NCBI GenBank assembly: GCA_030606285.1
Contig: JAUWGS010000001.1
Coordinates: 62,001-126,000, forward strand
Direction: 5' to 3'
Source of the DNA: Planctomycetales bacterium
GTDB taxonomy: Bacteria; 4484-113
Length of the DNA stretch: 64,000 nt
Shown: positions 1-8,957 of the stretch, one piece after another
Layout: each line of letters opens with the position of its first letter
How positions within the stretch are numbered: position 1 is the first letter of the stretch
Position numbers and translations under genes: made by a program
Notes under the pieces: generated by a model
The model's input: only the letters and a program-made list of their open reading frames with translations
What the model was told of the DNA's origin: nothing
The model's database searches: none

Positions 1-518
1 AGCTCCCCGCGCTCGGTGCGGAAGCTGGCGAACAGCTTGCTCTTTCCGGTGGTCAGCAGCAGAGACGCGATGAACAACACGAGCGTAATCTTCAGGAATT
101 CCGCCGGCTGGAACTGGATCGGGCCGATGCGCAACCACCGGAATGCTCCATTGATCTCCTGGCCCAGCGGTGTGAAGAGGACTGCGAGGAGCATCAGTAC
201 GCTGAAAACAAACGATGCCTGAACGAGTATCTTCAGAGCGCGCTCAGATAGTTTTGGCAGCACGACAGCTCCGACGAAACCAGCCAGCAGCAGGCTAATG
301 CCGATGAACATTATCTGCTTGAGTACGGTGGAGTAGGGGAAGTTCCCGCGCGCCGCCAGTGGAGCGGTGCTCGCGGAAAACAGAGCGAGGATTCCCAGAA
401 CGAGCAGGGCTCCGGTGACGAAGAGAAGCAGGCGCGAGTAATGACGTATTTCTTCCTGCCGCTTTTGCACCTGCGACTTGCGGCGGTGTTTTTCAATTGT
501 CTGGCTGCTCTGCGTCAT
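1..518 (-). CDS. ftsW: FtsW, septal peptidoglycan polymerase (partial, C-terminus outside window)
   Basis: This is a SEDS-family glycosyltransferase that polymerises lipid II at the division septum. Reading the minus strand from the ATG at 518 gives about 172 residues before the window edge. They comprise a basic cytoplasmic N-terminus (~1-28), a first membrane segment (LLLFVTGALLVLGILALF), two further hydrophobic segments, and the SEDS signature GAFRWLRIGPIQFQPAEFLK. The gene lies 42 nt downstream of murD, the usual dcw position. There is only a weak purine-rich stretch before the start, and an ATG at 531 is out of frame. The family call is firm; FtsW rather than RodA rests on the dcw context. 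Confidence 0.93.
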   Translation of the reverse strand, partial: MTQSSQTIEKHRRKSQVQKRQEEIRHYSRLLLFVTGALLVLGILALFSASTAPLAARGNFPYSTVLKQIMFIGISLLLAGFVGAVVLPKLSERALKILVQASFVFSVLMLLAVLFTPLGQEINGAFRWLRIGPIQFQPAEFLKITLVLFIASLLLTTGKSKLFASFRTERGE

Positions 519-560
519 CTTCTTGCGCCATCCAGCGGTGGGACCCGCCGGCCCGTCGGC

Positions 561-1919
561 TCACAGCTTCTGCACCAGCTCCTTGAACAGGTTCCCGCGT
601 TCCTCGAAGCTCTCGAACATGTCAAAGCTCGCGCAAGCGGGTGACAGAAGCACCACTTCGCCCGGCTCGGCAGCCTTCCGCGCGGTTTCCACCGCTTTTT
701 CCAGGCTGCCGGCTCGCGTAATCGCGTCGAATCCTCCCTCGCGAAGGACCTGCTCGAAGCGCCCGGCGGCCTCACCCAGAAGCACGATTTGGCTACAGTC
801 CTTCTGCGCTTGCGACATGAACTCCGTTAGATCGGTGCCTTTGTCGCGTCCACCGGCGATTAGCACGACTGCCTGCGGAAACGATTTGAGTGCGGTCACG
901 GTAGCTTCGGGATTGGTTGCCTTGCTGTCGTTGTAGTAGCGCACGCCGTCCAGTTCCCGGACGAACTCGATGCGGTGCTCGTAACCCTCAAAGCTCCCCA
1001 GGCCCTTCTCCAAATGGTTTTTCTTGGCTCCTAGAAGGCGGGCGGCCAGTGCGGCGGCAAGAGCATTCTCCACGTTATGCAGCCCGGGAAGGCGTAGCAC
1101 ATCACGCGCGATGCGCACTTCGCCGTTGCCGGCGTCGACAATCATCTCGCCGTTCTCCAGATACGCGCCCGGCGGCCCCACTTCGCCCACGCTGGAAAAC
1201 GGCAGGAACGTCACGGGTCGGCGTGGAAACTCGTCCGGCTGCAGGTTCTCGTCCTCCGCGTTATAGACAACGCTGTCTCCCTCGATCATCGTTTTCACAA
1301 GGCTGCGCTTCATTGCCGCATAGTTGGCGAACGAATGATGTCGCTCCAGGTGGTCTGGCGTAATATTTGTGAAAACGGCGATGTGCGGATGGAAGTCCGG
1401 GCTGGCTTCGAGCTGGAAGCTGCTCACCTCGCAGCACACGACGTCGTTCTCGTCAAGGTCGTCCACGATACCGATGAACGGAGCGCCGATGTTGCCCACC
1501 GCAAAGGCTTTGCGGAATCCGCTCAGCAGGTGAGCCAGCAGCATGGTCGTTGTGGATTTCCCGTTGCTGCCGGTTATGCCTACGAGCTGGGCGCGGCAAT
1601 TGTGGTATGCCAGCTCAATCTCAGAGATGCAGGCGGTTCCGGCTTCCCGGGCTGCGGCGAGTATAGGATTGTCCAGTGTCACTCCCGGCGAAACTATGAC
1701 CAGCTCGCATCCGGCGAGCGCGTCCTGCGGTATCTCGCCCAGGTGCGCTTCCACGCAGTGCTCCGCCATAAGGCGCTGCAACTCCCGAAGCTTCTCCGGC
1801 TGGGTTACCTCATCAACGCATACGGGATGGGCCTCGTGCAGCAGAAGATAATCCAGTACCGCTCTGCCGGTGATTCCCAACCCGAAAATACCGACCCGTT
1901 TCTTTGCTAAATCCATCAT
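561..1919 (-). CDS. murD: UDP-N-acetylmuramoyl-L-alanine--D-glutamate ligase
   Basis: MurD adds D-glutamate to UDP-MurNAc-L-Ala in the cytoplasm using ATP. The product is 452 residues, normal for the family. It has an N-terminal Rossmann-like UDP-binding domain (VGIFGLGITG, ~9-18), the Mur-ligase P-loop GITGSNGKSTTT (114-125) and the C-terminal ligase domain with YNDSKATNPEAT. The frame stays open upstream to 2498, but that part is antisense-frame readthrough of mraY. The start chosen is the ATG at 1919, which overlaps the mraY stop by 4 nt (ATGA type) and begins at the conserved N-terminus. It is translationally coupled within the dcw operon. Confidence 0.95.
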   Translation of the reverse strand: MMDLAKKRVGIFGLGITGRAVLDYLLLHEAHPVCVDEVTQPEKLRELQRLMAEHCVEAHLGEIPQDALAGCELVIVSPGVTLDNPILAAAREAGTACISEIELAYHNCRAQLVGITGSNGKSTTTMLLAHLLSGFRKAFAVGNIGAPFIGIVDDLDENDVVCCEVSSFQLEASPDFHPHIAVFTNITPDHLERHHSFANYAAMKRSLVKTMIEGDSVVYNAEDENLQPDEFPRRPVTFLPFSSVGEVGPPGAYLENGEMIVDAGNGEVRIARDVLRLPGLHNVENALAAALAARLLGAKKNHLEKGLGSFEGYEHRIEFVRELDGVRYYNDSKATNPEATVTALKSFPQAVVLIAGGRDKGTDLTEFMSQAQKDCSQIVLLGEAAGRFEQVLREGGFDAITRAGSLEKAVETARKAAEPGEVVLLSPACASFDMFESFEERGNLFKELVQKL

Positions 1920-2932
1920 AGCGCGTACCGGTAGAACAGCATGACGCTCCCCGCGCAGACCAGCGCGTGCGCCACCCAGAACAACAGCACGGTGGCGATT
2001 TCGCTCAGTCCCGAAAGCTCGAAGTGGTGGTGCAGCGGGCTCATCTTCAGCAGCCGCTTTCCGCCCGTCAGCCTGAAGTAAATAACCTGCACCATCACGC
2101 TCAAAAGTTCTAGGCCGTAGACCAGGGCAAGCGGGATGAGGTAGATGATGAGTCCGCTGAGTATTGCCATGTAGCCGATGAACGCGCCCAGGAAGTAGCT
2201 GCCCGTGTCCCCCATATAGATGAGCGCGGGCTTGAAGTTTACGATGAGAAACGCCAGCACCGCGCCCGCCACGATGGCGCACAGGTAACTCAGCAGCACT
2301 TCCTTGCCGGCAAGCATCTCGTGAGCTGCGTTCGTGCCCAGGATGAGAACGAACGCGGCAAGGCTGATTACAGCCATGCCTGGCGCAAGCCCGTCCAGGC
2401 CATCGGTGAAGTTCATCGCGTTGACCATTCCGACCAGCAGGAACGTGCCCAGCGCGTAGTACACCCATGCCGGCAGGTTCACCGGTGCAGCAGACCACGG
2501 CAGGAAAGCCTGCGTGTTGCTCTGGATGGCGAAGTGAATCGCAACCAATGCGATTATCACCTGGAGGATAAGCTTGTAGCGCGCAAGAAATCCCCGCGAT
2601 GACTGGGTAACGGCTTTAATGTAGTCGTCAATGAATCCGAGCAGGGCGAATGCGGTGCACACCAGCAGCACGAGCAGTGCTAGCGCCAGATCCGACTCCT
2701 GCAGGTCCAGAACATCCCCCAGTATAAAGATGCTCAGCGGCACCATAATCAGTGGAACGATGATGAAGAGCACTCCGCCGCCGGTAGGTATGGAGCCTTT
2801 CTCCTTATGATGCTCCGGGCCCCACTCGCGGAAACTGTGGATAAAGCGCCGCCGCAAGACGTGGTAGAGCGGATAGATGACTATAAGGCTTAGAAGCGCA
2901 GATACGCCTACGGTTGCCAGCTTGTCGGTCAA
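1916..2932 (-). CDS. mraY: Phospho-N-acetylmuramoyl-pentapeptide transferase
   Basis: MraY transfers phospho-MurNAc-pentapeptide to undecaprenyl phosphate, making lipid I at the inner membrane. The protein is 338 residues with about ten membrane segments. Catalytic motifs are visible: the DD pair in GFIDDYIK (102-103), NAMNFTDGLDGLAPG (171-185), GDTGSYF and PLHHHFEL. The start codon is TTG at 2932, overlapping the murF TGA stop by 4 nt; no better ATG lies nearby. It is slightly shorter than the E. coli protein (360 residues). It sits between murF and murD in an overlapping gene string. Confidence 0.96.
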   Translation of the reverse strand: MTDKLATVGVSALLSLIVIYPLYHVLRRRFIHSFREWGPEHHKEKGSIPTGGGVLFIIVPLIMVPLSIFILGDVLDLQESDLALALLVLLVCTAFALLGFIDDYIKAVTQSSRGFLARYKLILQVIIALVAIHFAIQSNTQAFLPWSAAPVNLPAWVYYALGTFLLVGMVNAMNFTDGLDGLAPGMAVISLAAFVLILGTNAAHEMLAGKEVLLSYLCAIVAGAVLAFLIVNFKPALIYMGDTGSYFLGAFIGYMAILSGLIIYLIPLALVYGLELLSVMVQVIYFRLTGGKRLLKMSPLHHHFELSGLSEIATVLLFWVAHALVCAGSVMLFYRYAL

Positions 2933-4599
2933 AGTATCTGCTCCTCCTGGCCAAAGTGGGAAAGCAGCCGGTCGACGACACGCTCAAGGTGAAGCGCCCG
3001 TGAACCCTTGATCAGTATGGCGGTATCGCTTTCGTTTCTTTCCAGTTCCTGGAATATACGCTCCGTCACCCGGTCAACCGTGAGTTTGTCCACCATTTCA
3101 CCATGATCCGCCGAATGTTCCTGCTGGCGCGCTGGCGGGAAGCCCTGTGCGACCTTCTCGTCCTCTTCGCTGACTCCGTGGAACCACGTCAGTTCAAAGC
3201 CCTCGGGGACCGGCACCTCCCGAAGCGCGGACATTCGCGGCCCGATGCCAATGACGAGCGACGGCGGCAACTGGTAGACCTGCTTGGATATCTGCCGGTG
3301 TAGCAGCGTCTCAAACTTGCCCAGTTCCAGCATATCCCCAAGGACTACCACCAGCCGGGTTGTCCGGGGAAACGTCGCCAGTATCTCAATGGCGTCCTGT
3401 GTTGAAGCCGGGCTGGAGTTGTACGTGTCATCAATGAGCACGACGCCGGGTTTCAGCTCATATGGCACAAGCCGCTGAGGGGTAGGTTCGATGTCCTTTG
3501 CGGATTCTGCGATTTCCGGGTAATCCACACCGAGGCTGCGGGCCAGCGCGGCGGCACAGCAGAAGTCTTCGACCGCGCCCCGTCCGGGCACGCGCAATTC
3601 AACTGGCGTGCGGCCATCCGATGAGCACAGAGCGAAGCTTGAGCCCTCGACCCCGCGGTACACCACATCGTCAAGCCACAGGGACGGCTCGACATCCAGC
3701 GGGGGCGGGCCGCTGCCGCTTTCATCGTCACCGGGAATGATGAGCGGCGGGAGCTGCGGTGCGGCGCGCGCTGCCGCGGAGGCGTCGAAGTACTCGACAT
3801 TCAACCCCCGCTCGATCGCCTGCTTATCACGTATCTCGTGCATAAGCGTCGCCAGGTTGTGGTCATTGAGGTTGAGCCAGAGCGTGTTTCCGGTTTTCAT
3901 TCCATCCACAATCTCGGCCTTGGCGCGCGCGACTTCCGCGCCGGAGCCCAGGCGCCCGATGTGGCTCCCGAGCGTATTGGTGACCAGGCAGAGCGTGGGC
4001 TGTGCTATGCGCGACAGCAGCGAGATCTCGCCCCGGCCCCGCATCGCCATTTCCACGATTGCGCATTCCGTGTCCGGCCGCAGCTTCGAAAGCGTTATCG
4101 GCACGCCTATTTCATTGTTGAAGTTCTTGTCCGTTCCCACGACGTTGCAGAACGGGCCCAGGATGTGCAAGAGCATTTCCTTGGTCTGCGTCTTGCCGAC
4201 GCTGCCTGTAATGCCGACCACGTTAGGTCGGTCGAACTGCCGGCGGAACCAGCTTGCGAGTTTCTGCAGCGCGACCAGGGTGTGGCGCACCTCAATGATC
4301 GTCACCTCGCAGGCTGAGTCCGCTGATACGTAACTGCGGGAGTCCTCAAGCACACGGAGCACTTCGCCCACCAGATGGTGGCCGCTGCGCACGAGCGCCG
4401 CCGTCGCCCCATTCTGGAAGGCGTCCAGGATGAAGTTATGACCGTCGCGCTTCTGTCCCATCAGCGGGACGAAAAGAGTGTCCTTCTTCGCAAAACGCGA
4501 GTCGATGCAGTACGTCGCGAAACGGGCGTCCGGTTCACCGAAGACCACCTTGCCGGACAATGGGGCAAGGATGTCTTTCATCCTGAAGGGATAGTCCAT
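2929..4599 (-). CDS. murF: UDP-N-acetylmuramoyl-tripeptide--D-alanyl-D-alanine ligase (enlarged)
   Basis: MurF adds D-Ala-D-Ala to complete the UDP-MurNAc-pentapeptide. The P-loop GITGSVGKTQTK (129-140), NFNNEIGVPITL and the C-terminal ILIKGSRALHLE mark it as MurF. At 556 residues it is about 100 longer than typical MurF (~450). The extra length appears as a central acidic/proline-rich stretch (around 270-310) and a charged insert before the C-terminal KGSR motif. The ATG at 4599 is preceded by TTGAGG at a suitable distance. It starts 77 nt after murE, separated by a hairpin-forming spacer. Confidence 0.94.
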   Translation of the reverse strand: MDYPFRMKDILAPLSGKVVFGEPDARFATYCIDSRFAKKDTLFVPLMGQKRDGHNFILDAFQNGATAALVRSGHHLVGEVLRVLEDSRSYVSADSACEVTIIEVRHTLVALQKLASWFRRQFDRPNVVGITGSVGKTQTKEMLLHILGPFCNVVGTDKNFNNEIGVPITLSKLRPDTECAIVEMAMRGRGEISLLSRIAQPTLCLVTNTLGSHIGRLGSGAEVARAKAEIVDGMKTGNTLWLNLNDHNLATLMHEIRDKQAIERGLNVEYFDASAAARAAPQLPPLIIPGDDESGSGPPPLDVEPSLWLDDVVYRGVEGSSFALCSSDGRTPVELRVPGRGAVEDFCCAAALARSLGVDYPEIAESAKDIEPTPQRLVPYELKPGVVLIDDTYNSSPASTQDAIEILATFPRTTRLVVVLGDMLELGKFETLLHRQISKQVYQLPPSLVIGIGPRMSALREVPVPEGFELTWFHGVSEEDEKVAQGFPPARQQEHSADHGEMVDKLTVDRVTERIFQELERNESDTAILIKGSRALHLERVVDRLLSHFGQEEQIL

Positions 4600-4621
4600 A
4601 AGTAAACCTCAATAATTAGTC

Positions 4622-4655
4622 AGTAACATAATCCAAACCGTATCCGGATGTTACT
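4622..4655 (-). other. Inverted repeat in the murE-murF spacer
   Basis: Perfect 8-bp arms (AGTAACAT / ATGTTACT) flank an 18-nt loop in the only sizeable gap among the mur genes. No T-run follows, so it is more likely an mRNA-stability or processing hairpin than an intrinsic terminator. Confidence 0.45.
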
Positions 4656-4676
4656 CCTTCCAGAGCGCATGCGCAA

Positions 4677-6200
4677 CTATTTCATAAACTCGCGTGCGGC
4701 TTCCACGTCGCTGAAATGCTCGGTTCTATCGGCGAATACTTGGTAGTCCTCGTGGCCCTTCCCCGCTATGAGCACAACATCTCCCGCTTTAGCAGAGGAA
4801 AGCGCCGCTTCGATGGCGCGCTGCCGGTCGGGCTCTACAGTGCAGTGTGTTCGTGCCTCGTCGGGGATGCCGGCGAGGATTTCGTCAATGATTTGCTGTG
4901 GCTCTTCGCTGCGGGGATTGTCGTTGGTCACAAATACGGCGTGGGCAATTGCCGCAACCGTCTGTCCCATCACGGGTCGCTTCTCGCGGTCACGGTCGCC
5001 CCCGCAGCCAAAAACGCAGATTATGCGCGCGTCGGCGGCAGCTTCGCGGATGGTCTGCAGTACATTGCTCAGCGCGTCCTGCGTATGCGCGTAATCCACG
5101 AAGACATGCAGTCCTCTTCGATTCTCCACGCGCTCCAGCCGTCCGGGGATTGCCCGCACCGCTTCCACTCCGACGGCGATGTCCTCCGCGCTCACATTCT
5201 CCATCAGCGCGGTTCCTGCGGCCGCCAGGATGTTGGTGACGTTATATCGTCCGATTAGCGGCGAGCGAATCGTGGTTCGGAATCCCGTCACCGCGTCGGG
5301 CCATCCTGCGTCGTTGCCGTCGCGGAAGAACAACTCGCACTCGATGCCGTTCAGGTCGCGCCTGGTTACGCGTGCGCTGAGCGAGGTCATCTCGCCGAAG
5401 CCGAAACTCAGCGCGGGGCACGTGGCTGAGCGCAATATCTCCCGCCCTAGCTCATCGTCCGCGTTTACCACCGCGTATTCCGGGATGCCGAATTCGGCGC
5501 GCTCAAAGAAGCTGCGCTTTACCTGCGCGTAATTCTCCATCGTGACGTGGTAGTCGAGATGCTCGCGCGTCAGGTTGGTGAAGATGCGCCCCCGGAAATG
5601 TACCGAGTCCACGCGCCGCTGGTCAAGCGCGTGCGACGAAACCTCCATCACCAGATGCGTTGCGCCAAGCTGCAGACAGTTTTCTATTGTGGATTGCAGG
5701 TCGGCCGCGTCCGGCGTAGTCAGGCCCCGGCCGGTGAAGCTAAGCGGGTCGGGTTGCTCGGTAGAGAGAGGCAGACGCGTTCCTAGAGTTCCCAGCACAC
5801 AGCTTGTGTGCCCCGCGGTGCGCAGTATGGAGTCTACGAGCAGCGTGACCGTGGTTTTGCCGTTGGTTCCGGTGACGCCGATGACGCGCAGCTTCTCGCT
5901 GGGATAACCCACGAGCCTGGCGACCAGCAGCGGATATAGCTGGCGCGCATCGGAAACGCGCAGGTGGCAGACGCCCGGCGGGACTTCCACCGGCTTTTCG
6001 TGCACGATGCAGGCTGCGCCGTTCCGCAGCGCGTCGTCGACAAACATGTGTCCATCGAAGGCCGTGCCCCGCATCGCCACGAACACCGTGCCCGGTTTCA
6101 CGCGGCGGCTGTCACTCGTGACCGCTTCGATCTCAAGGCCCTCGTCAGCGTCCGCAAGTTCGCTGAACTCGATGCCGCTGAGCAGTTCACTGAGCTTCAT
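4677..6200 (-). CDS. murE: UDP-MurNAc-tripeptide synthetase, meso-DAP adding
   Basis: MurE adds the third stem-peptide residue in the cytoplasm. The P-loop GVTGTNGKTTVT lies at 108-119. The specificity motif DNPR (427-430, in NDNPRSEEP) is the signature of meso-diaminopimelate-adding enzymes rather than lysine-adding ones. This agrees with dapB and asd elsewhere in the window. The protein is 507 residues, normal size. The ATG at 6200 follows GGAGAGAAAGC and overlaps the 3' end of ftsI by 14 nt, so the two are translationally coupled. Confidence 0.96.
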   Translation of the reverse strand: MKLSELLSGIEFSELADADEGLEIEAVTSDSRRVKPGTVFVAMRGTAFDGHMFVDDALRNGAACIVHEKPVEVPPGVCHLRVSDARQLYPLLVARLVGYPSEKLRVIGVTGTNGKTTVTLLVDSILRTAGHTSCVLGTLGTRLPLSTEQPDPLSFTGRGLTTPDAADLQSTIENCLQLGATHLVMEVSSHALDQRRVDSVHFRGRIFTNLTREHLDYHVTMENYAQVKRSFFERAEFGIPEYAVVNADDELGREILRSATCPALSFGFGEMTSLSARVTRRDLNGIECELFFRDGNDAGWPDAVTGFRTTIRSPLIGRYNVTNILAAAGTALMENVSAEDIAVGVEAVRAIPGRLERVENRRGLHVFVDYAHTQDALSNVLQTIREAAADARIICVFGCGGDRDREKRPVMGQTVAAIAHAVFVTNDNPRSEEPQQIIDEILAGIPDEARTHCTVEPDRQRAIEAALSSAKAGDVVLIAGKGHEDYQVFADRTEHFSDVEAAREFMK

Positions 6201-8001
6201 GCTTTCTCTCCGGCGGTATCTCTTTCGCCATAGCGATGCGTTCCGCGACTTCGTGGAAGGCGGGAGCGGCGATCTCGCTGGCGTAATAAGCGCCGCGCGG
6301 CTCGGCGAGAGTCACCAGCACGAGGTATTTCGGCTCGTCGGCGGGGAAGAAGCCGATGAACGACGATACATACTTGCCCTTGACGTAGCCTCCCTTGCCG
6401 GCGACCTGGGCGCTTCCGGTCTTGCCCGCCACCGAGAAATTGTCCAGTGCAGCTTTCCTGCCCGTGCCATCGCGCACGACTTCCTGCAATACGGCTCTCA
6501 CTTCCGCAGCCGTGGTCTCGCTGATGATGCGGTAGGCGTCGGAAGCCACCTGCAATCTAGCAGCGATACCCGAATCGGTATCGCCAACCAGCGATTCTCC
6601 GTCTTCGAGGGGGACGGTGAGCGTGCCCACGTCAGCCACCTTCGTCGTCTTCTCCGGCTGTGTAACCAGTGTCGGGCGCACGAGGTAGCCGCCGTTCGCG
6701 ATAACGGCGTAGGCACGCATAAGCTGCAAAGGCGTCACCGCGATGCCCTGGCCAAAGGCCGCATTGGCAACAGCGACGTCCGGCCAGACTTCGCCCTTCT
6801 TAGCATGCTCGTAGCCTTTCGGCCGGATGCCGCCGCACTCGTTGGGTAGTTCGATGCCCGTGCATTCGTACAGCCCAAAGGTGGAGAATATGTCCGAGAG
6901 CCGGTGCTGGCCGAGCTTCAGCCCGACCTGCGCGATGCCCACGTTTGAGCTGTGAACGATGATATTGTGGATGGGAATATCCCCGAAGCCTGCGGGATTC
7001 CGGTCGTGCTCGGCTTCGGTAATCGTGTATTTGCCGATTGTGAGGCTGGGCGTGCAGTGGAATGTTTCCTGCGGGCTGAGCCAGCCCCGGTCAAGCGCCG
7101 CGGCGGCAACCAGCGGCTTCATCACCGATCCAGGCTCGAACGCGTAATGCACCAGAGGATTCGCCTCATTGCCCTTGCTTCCTTCGCGCGCGTATTCATT
7201 GGGATTGAACGTGGGTCGCGTGGCCACCGCCAGGATCTCGCCGGTGCGCGGGTCCATCACGGTGATTAGCCCCCACTTGGCGCGGTATCGGGAGAAGCGA
7301 CTCGATAGCACATCCTCGCAGATTTGCTGGATAGCGGCGTCAAGCGTGGACACCAGGTCGGAACCGTGCGCGGGGTCTTTGCTCTTCAGTGTTCCGGGGA
7401 TAATGTGCCCGAAACGGTCGGTGGAGAACTTATCCTTGCCGCTGGTGCCCACTAGTTGCTCATCGAACACTGCTTCCAGCCCGATTTGCAGTCCGGTCTT
7501 CCAGCAGGAGTAGCCCACGGTCTGCGCGGCGAAATCCGCTGCATAAGGATAATGGCGCTGGAAGTAGTAACGGATGAAGACGCCGCGAAGTCTCAGGTCG
7601 CAGATCTGCTCCGCCACTTCCACCGGTATGTCGTAGGCAAGCTCCAGGCTGCGCGGTGCATTGTCGTCCGTGATGCGGGAGTGGATCTCCTCCGGGCTCA
7701 GTCCCACGAACGGCGACAAGCCGTTGGCGACCTCCTGCGGCTTGGAGATAAGGTGCAGTTCAGCCACGACCCGTGCCAACTTAATGTTCCCCGCCAGTAC
7801 CGTCTCGCCGTCCCGTGCGAGGATACAACCGCGCTGGGCCTGCCGGGAGAGCTTGCGTTCCCACATCTGTCCGAGGCGCTCTTCTAAGCCTTCGCTTTGC
7901 GCAGACTGGATGTAGTAGACCTTAGCCAGGCTCAGTGCCGCCAGTGTGAGCAGCACCCCGATATATAGCAAGACTGCTTTGACGCCAAAGCCGCGTTCCA
8001 T
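6187..8001 (-). CDS. ftsI: Penicillin-binding protein, FtsI/PBP3 class transpeptidase
   Basis: This is a class B PBP that cross-links septal peptidoglycan. It has 604 residues: a short cytoplasmic tail, one membrane anchor (~8-27), a PBP dimerisation region (~55-210) and a transpeptidase domain. The three catalytic motifs are S292-V-M-K295, S351-S-N353 and K527-T-G. No PASTA repeats follow; the C-terminus ends just after the catalytic domain, as in didermal FtsI. The ATG at 7999-8001 fits the anchor. Upstream lies an array of tandem hairpin repeats instead of the usual direct junction with ftsL. Confidence 0.94.
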   Translation of the reverse strand: MERGFGVKAVLLYIGVLLTLAALSLAKVYYIQSAQSEGLEERLGQMWERKLSRQAQRGCILARDGETVLAGNIKLARVVAELHLISKPQEVANGLSPFVGLSPEEIHSRITDDNAPRSLELAYDIPVEVAEQICDLRLRGVFIRYYFQRHYPYAADFAAQTVGYSCWKTGLQIGLEAVFDEQLVGTSGKDKFSTDRFGHIIPGTLKSKDPAHGSDLVSTLDAAIQQICEDVLSSRFSRYRAKWGLITVMDPRTGEILAVATRPTFNPNEYAREGSKGNEANPLVHYAFEPGSVMKPLVAAAALDRGWLSPQETFHCTPSLTIGKYTITEAEHDRNPAGFGDIPIHNIIVHSSNVGIAQVGLKLGQHRLSDIFSTFGLYECTGIELPNECGGIRPKGYEHAKKGEVWPDVAVANAAFGQGIAVTPLQLMRAYAVIANGGYLVRPTLVTQPEKTTKVADVGTLTVPLEDGESLVGDTDSGIAARLQVASDAYRIISETTAAEVRAVLQEVVRDGTGRKAALDNFSVAGKTGSAQVAGKGGYVKGKYVSSFIGFFPADEPKYLVLVTLAEPRGAYYASEIAAPAFHEVAERIAMAKEIPPERKHEAQ

Positions 8002-8042
8002 TCGTGCGAGTGCACCATACCTACGTCACAGTGACCAGAGCC

Positions 8043-8456
8043 CTATAAAAATAAGGTAGGCGGCCAGGTTTCCCCGGCCGCCGCCAGGAGGAAGGGTAGC
8101 AAAACCATTACGCCCGTCAGGCGAAAAAAGGTAGCGGCCAGGTTTCCCCGGCCGCCGCCAGAAGGAAGGGTAGCAAACTTATTACGCCCGTCAGGTGAAA
8201 AAAGACAGGCGGCCAGGTTTCCCCGGCCGCCGCCAGGAGGTAGGGTAGCGTGTTTATTTCGCCTGTTGGGCGAAAAGGGGTAGGCGGCCAGGTTTCCCTG
8301 GCCGCCGCCAGGAGGAAGGGTAGCGATTTCATTGCGCCCGTCAGGCGAAAAAAGGTGGGCGGCCGAGTTTCCCCGGCCGCCGCCAGGAGGAAGGGTAGCG
8401 AATTCATTGCGCCCGTTAGGCGCTAAATGACAGGATTGTCCCATCGAACATATCAC
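8043..8456 (-). other. Doubtful 137-codon frame across the tandem repeats
   Basis: A frame opens at GTG 8456, overlapping the ftsL stop by 4 nt (GTGA). It runs through the repeats, giving a 25-residue periodicity (ATLPPGGGRGN...GRN). One unit is 74 bp, so the periodic peptide changes register in the last part. The coupling to ftsL looks gene-like, but the composition is that of repeat DNA read in an open frame. I treat it as probably non-coding. Confidence 0.2.
8055..8425. repeat. Five tandem ~75-bp hairpin repeats between ftsL and ftsI
   Basis: Five units begin with GGCCAGG-type cores at about 8062, 8136, 8211, 8286 and 8361 (periods 74, 75, 75, 75). Each unit holds a palindrome with arms GGCGGCC and GGCCGCC around a pyrimidine-rich loop, then AGGAGGAAGGGTAGC and a second small hairpin (CGCCCGTCAGGCG). 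The units differ at a few positions, so they are not an assembly artefact of identical copies. Repeat content fills the whole ftsL-ftsI gap. Confidence 0.9.
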
Positions 8457-8956
8457 GGTTGCACTTCGATTATCTGGTCGCTGAGCGGATACAGCTCATC
8501 CACGGTTCTTGCGCCGATCCTCACCGGATAGATATTCGTCCGCACGATGTACGTTGCGTGGATGGGCGGCACCAGTCCCAGTGCCGTTGCCTCTTTTTCG
8601 TTATAAACCAGCTTGTCTTTCGTCTGCCGGTTCGCCAGCACCTGCCCGTCAAGCGCAAGCGAGAGGTTATGCAGCCCCTTGTCGGTCTGGGTTAACTGGT
8701 AATCCGTGTTGACCACGGCAGTGGCCAGGATTCCGTATGTGACCAGCGCGCCAAGCAGCAGCAGCACGCCTGCAATCAGTGCGACCTCGTAGCGGACTCT
8801 GAGCACCAGCGGTCCCAGCCGCCTGCGGGGAAGGAACGGGATGATAGTGCGCAGGCGGGGCTTGCCGCCGTATCGCTCCTTGAGCTCGTTGAACTCGTCG
8901 TAGTCGTAGATGCGGTCGCCGCGAAGGATGTTGGCTTCTGCAGGTTCAGCTGGCAT
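8453..8956 (-). CDS. ftsL: FtsL-like division protein
   Basis: A 167-residue protein occupies the ftsL position between rsmH and ftsI. It has a charged cytoplasmic N-terminus (1-56), a single membrane helix (~57-82, rich in V/L/G) and a periplasmic tail with polar heptad-like spacing (~84-120). That is the bitopic topology of FtsL, which joins FtsB and FtsQ in the divisome and helps activate FtsWI. Sequence identity in FtsL is always weak, so the call rests on topology and locus. The ATG at 8956 begins 1 nt after the rsmH stop. Confidence 0.7.
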   Translation of the reverse strand: MPAEPAEANILRGDRIYDYDEFNELKERYGGKPRLRTIIPFLPRRRLGPLVLRVRYEVALIAGVLLLLGALVTYGILATAVVNTDYQLTQTDKGLHNLSLALDGQVLANRQTKDKLVYNEKEATALGLVPPIHATYIVRTNIYPVRIGARTVDELYPLSDQIIEVQP

Positions 8957-8957
8957 G

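Noticed and set aside
1920-2498. N-terminal extension of murD giving a 645-residue frame
   Set aside because: It is antisense-free readthrough over mraY in another frame; MurD's own N-terminus starts at 1919 with an ATGA overlap.
8055-8425. Possible CRISPR array in the ftsL-ftsI gap
   Set aside because: The whole ~75-bp unit repeats; there are no unique spacers of constant length between short identical repeats, and no cas gene is near.
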